From assembly GCF_004349135.1 (NCBI RefSeq), contig NZ_SMFN01000001.1, positions 186,001 to 250,000 on the forward strand: a stretch of 64,000 nucleotides of DNA. Direction: 5' to 3'. Made by a program: the position numbers and the translations under genes. The notes under the pieces are model-generated. The model worked only from the letters and a program-made list of their open reading frames with translations. It was not told the DNA's origin and searched no databases. The stretch is from Flavobacterium sandaracinum (GTDB lineage Bacteria > Bacteroidota > Bacteroidia > Flavobacteriales > Flavobacteriaceae). Shown here piece after piece: positions 61,493 to 64,000 of this stretch (the first letter of the stretch is position 1; each line of letters starts with the position of its first letter).

Positions 61493-63439
61493 ATGATTAA
61501 GATTACTTTGCCCGACGGGTCAATTAGAGAGTTTGCTCCTGAAGTAACTCCGATGGATGTTGCAAAAAACATCAGTGAAGGATTTGCCAGAAATGTGATT
61601 TCGGCATCTTTTAACGGTACAACTATTGAAACAAGTACTCCTTTGACGACGGACGGAAATCTTACTCTATATACCTGGAATGACGCTGACGGAAAGAAAG
61701 CTTTTTGGCATTCGACTTCACACGTTATGGCACAAGTTCTTGAAGAAATGTTCCCTGGAATTAAATTAACGCTAGGACCAGCAATCGCAAATGGATTTTA
61801 TTACGACGTAGATTTTGAAGATCATAAAATCACAGACGCAGATTTCAAGAAAATTGAAGATCGTGTTCTTGAAATTTCAAGAGGAAAACATGAATTCAAA
61901 TTGCGTCCTGTATCAAAAGCGGATGCCTTGGAATTATATAAAGACAACGTTTATAAAACAGAACTAATTTCGAATCTTGAGGACGGAACAATTACGTTTT
62001 GTGATCATGATACCTTTACTGATTTATGTCGTGGTGGTCATATTCCAAATACTGGAATTATCAAGGCGATGAAAGTTATGAGTGTGGCCGGAGCATACTG
62101 GCGTGGTGACGAGAAAAACAAACAATTAACGCGTGTTTACGGAACATCATTCCCAAAACAAAAAGACCTTACAGAATATTTAGTTTTACTTGAAGAAGCA
62201 AAACGCAGAGACCACAGGAAATTAGGAAAAGAACTGGAGTTGTTTGCCTTTTCACAAAAAGTAGGTGCAGGATTACCATTGTGGTTGCCAAAAGGCGCTG
62301 CATTGAGAGATCGATTGGAACAGTTTTTGAAAAAAGCACAAAAAAAAGGGGGCTATGAACAAGTAGTTACGCCACATATTGGACAAAAAGAATTGTATGT
62401 AACTTCCGGTCATTATGCAAAATACGGTGCAGATAGTTTCCAACCGATAAATACTCCCGCTGAAGGAGAAGAGTTTTTGTTGAAACCGATGAACTGTCCG
62501 CATCATTGTGAAATTTATAACGTAAGACCTTGGTCCTACAAAGATTTACCAAAGCGTTACGCTGAATTTGGTACTGTGTACAGATACGAACAAAGTGGTG
62601 AATTACATGGTTTAACTCGGGTACGAGGTTTTACTCAAGATGATGCCCATATATTTTGTACTCCAGATCAATTGGACGAAGAATTTAAAAAAGTAATAGA
62701 CTTGGTACTCTACGTTTTCGGTTCTTTAGGATTTGAAAATTTCACGGCTCAAATATCATTAAGAGACAAAGAAAATAGAGATAAATACATAGGTACTGAT
62801 GAGAATTGGGAAAAAGCAGAGAATGCGATCATCAGTGCAGCGGCAGATAAAGGCTTAAGCACCGTTATTGAATATGGCGAAGCTGCTTTCTATGGTCCAA
62901 AATTGGACTTCATGGTCAAAGATGCTTTGGGCAGACAATGGCAATTAGGAACGATTCAGGTTGATTATAACCTACCAGAGCGTTTTGATTTAACCTACAA
63001 AGGTTCTGACAACGAATTGCATAGACCCGTGATGATTCACAGAGCTCCTTTTGGTTCGATGGAACGATTTATAGCCATATTATTAGAGCACACAGCAGGA
63101 AATTTCCCACTATGGCTAATACCTGAACAGGCTATTATATTGTCTTTGAGCGAGAAATATGAAATATATGCGAAAAAAGTTTTAGATTTGCTAGAAAATC
63201 ACGAAATTCGCGCCCTGATTGATAATAGAAGTGAGACTATAGGCAAGAAAATAAGGGATGCAGAAATGCAAAAAATTCCGTTCATGCTGATTGTTGGTGA
63301 AGAAGAGGAGAAAAATGGAACCATATCTATCCGTCGACATGGACAAGAAGGAAAAGGAAATATTACCGTTACTATAGAAGCATTTGTGGCTATCGTAAAC
63401 GAAGAAATCAGCAAAACATTAAAAGTATTTACAGTTTAA
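61493..63439 (+). CDS. thrS: Threonyl-tRNA synthetase
   Basis: A 648-residue class II synthetase. Residues 1-62 are a TGS domain ([19 protein letters not shown]), the editing domain follows with [11 protein letters not shown] (about 76), and the catalytic core has motif 2 around [22 protein letters not shown] with the zinc-binding cysteine in [14 protein letters not shown] (from about residue 329). The anticodon domain is the last ~110 residues. It charges tRNA-Thr and edits serine. infC follows after only 16 bp, the conserved thrS-infC order. Confidence 0.97.
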   Translation: MIKITLPDGSIREFAPEVTPMDVAKNISEGFARNVISASFNGTTIETSTPLTTDGNLTLYTWNDADGKKAFWHSTSHVMAQVLEEMFPGIKLTLGPAIANGFYYDVDFEDHKITDADFKKIEDRVLEISRGKHEFKLRPVSKADALELYKDNVYKTELISNLEDGTITFCDHDTFTDLCRGGHIPNTGIIKAMKVMSVAGAYWRGDEKNKQLTRVYGTSFPKQKDLTEYLVLLEEAKRRDHRKLGKELELFAFSQKVGAGLPLWLPKGAALRDRLEQFLKKAQKKGGYEQVVTPHIGQKELYVTSGHYAKYGADSFQPINTPAEGEEFLLKPMNCPHHCEIYNVRPWSYKDLPKRYAEFGTVYRYEQSGELHGLTRVRGFTQDDAHIFCTPDQLDEEFKKVIDLVLYVFGSLGFENFTAQISLRDKENRDKYIGTDENWEKAENAIISAAADKGLSTVIEYGEAAFYGPKLDFMVKDALGRQWQLGTIQVDYNLPERFDLTYKGSDNELHRPVMIHRAPFGSMERFIAILLEHTAGNFPLWLIPEQAIILSLSEKYEIYAKKVLDLLENHEIRALIDNRSETIGKKIRDAEMQKIPFMLIVGEEEEKNGTISIRRHGQEGKGNITVTIEAFVAIVNEEISKTLKVFTV

Positions 63440-63455
63440 CTTAAATTATAAAGTC

Positions 63456-64000
63456 ATAGCAATAAGAAGCAACAGAGGTTATCAACCTCGCGTAGAAAAA
63501 AAGGATGCACACAGAATTAATAGTCTGATTCGTGGTGTACAAGAAGTAAGACTTGTAGGTGAAAATATCGAACCTGGAGTTTTTAAACTTTCGGAAGCTT
63601 TACGATTAGCGGATCAATTTGAACTGGATTTAGTTGAGATTTCTCCTAATGCTGAGCCTCCAGTTTGTAAAATCATGGATTACAAAAAATTTGTTTACGA
63701 GCAAAAGAAGCGTGATAAAATCCTGAAAGCGAAATCTACACAAGTAGTCGTTAAGGAAATCCGTTTTGGACCTCAAACAGATGAGCATGATTATGAATTT
63801 AAGAGAAAAAATGCTGAGAAATTCTTAAAAGAAGGAGCGAAATTAAAGGCTTTTGTTTTCTTTAAAGGACGTTCGATTATCTATAAAGATCAAGGTCAAA
63901 TCTTATTATTAAGATTAGCAACAGATTTAGAAGAATTTGGTAAAGTGGAAGCGATGCCAGTTCTGGAAGGAAAGAGAATGATTATGTTCATTGCTCCAAA
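63456..64000 (+). CDS. infC: Translation initiation factor IF-3 (3' end outside window)
   Basis: The frame runs from 63456 to the window end, 181 codons, and is plainly IF-3: [54 protein letters not shown] and the KKRDKILK linker. No ATG, GTG or TTG is in frame between the upstream stop (TAA 63420) and the conserved N-terminus. The start is therefore read as ATA at 63456, giving (M)AIRSNRG. Non-standard AUU/AUA/AUC starts are known at infC, where IF-3 rejects its own mRNA and so limits its synthesis. The N-terminus matches the family with no residue missing. Confidence 0.93.
   Translation, partial: MAIRSNRGYQPRVEKKDAHRINSLIRGVQEVRLVGENIEPGVFKLSEALRLADQFELDLVEISPNAEPPVCKIMDYKKFVYEQKKRDKILKAKSTQVVVKEIRFGPQTDEHDYEFKRKNAEKFLKEGAKLKAFVFFKGRSIIYKDQGQILLLRLATDLEEFGKVEAMPVLEGKRMIMFIAP

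Noticed and set aside
1..64000. CRISPR array, tRNA or rRNA genes
   Set aside because: No regular short repeat with unique spacers and no cloverleaf or rRNA-like segment was recognised by eye. The 124-bp tandem array lacks spacers.

Overview
The window is AT-rich chromosomal DNA from a member of the Bacteroidota, most likely a Flavobacterium or close relative. The evidence is bacillithiol synthesis (BshC), ribosomal proteins L28 and L33 followed by a DUF4295 protein and FtsY, a long SecA without a C-terminal zinc motif, many small lipoproteins, promoters of the TTG-N19/20-TAnnTTTG type rather than -35/-10 boxes, and no clear Shine-Dalgarno sequences. This assignment rests on family and motif recognition only. 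I saw no rRNA, tRNA, CRISPR array or complete insertion sequence.

Layout. 1-1480: a partial B12-type radical SAM gene (minus strand). 1594-6767: a defence island with an XRE regulator, a type III methyltransferase (mod), an opposing GxxExxY gene and the type III helicase/nuclease (res). 6831-12476: an MFS transporter, bshC, ndk, a DUF721 gene, a lipoprotein and a serine hydrolase. 12479-20989: a long, mostly housekeeping minus-strand block: a small membrane protein, ftsY, a DUF4295 gene, rpmG, rpmB, cinA, an Hpt protein, an FAH-family enzyme, a DnaQ-like exonuclease, a 2-oxoacid dehydrogenase E2, a family 2 glycosyltransferase and a cupin. 21402-29921: a secreted protein, an ABC-F ATPase, a Gmad2-like lipoprotein, a carboxypeptidase-regulatory-like secreted protein, a zinc-ribbon SDR and a methyltransferase preceded by four tandem 124-bp repeats. 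29978-37529: a lipoprotein, a LolD-like ATPase, an ATP-grasp enzyme, a cobalamin adenosyltransferase, a DUF2795 gene and secA. 38003-46363: an accessory region with a PD-(D/E)XK protein, a PIF1-like helicase with a coiled-coil tail, lipoproteins, an outer-membrane barrel, small proteins and REP-like repeats. 46360-64000: a TrmH-family methyltransferase, a sirtuin, purB, two CPA2 antiporters with a KefF/G-like oxidoreductase, pepD, a DUF3810 gene, NDH-2, a PEGA-like lipoprotein, an ECF sigma operon, thrS and the start of infC.

The most unusual content is between and inside genes. (i) Four copies (three plus strand, one minus strand) of a structured element have matching outer ends and different but self-complementary inner stems. 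(ii) Three REP-plus-tail composite repeats flank a lipoprotein gene. (iii) A GT-rich, strand-asymmetric repeat lies at 57464-57705. (iv) Intergenic-type repeats sit in frame inside the radical SAM gene. The type III restriction-modification locus has a palindrome in the mod promoter beside a divergent XRE gene, which suggests controller-type regulation. infC has no ATG, GTG or TTG start and appears to begin at ATA.
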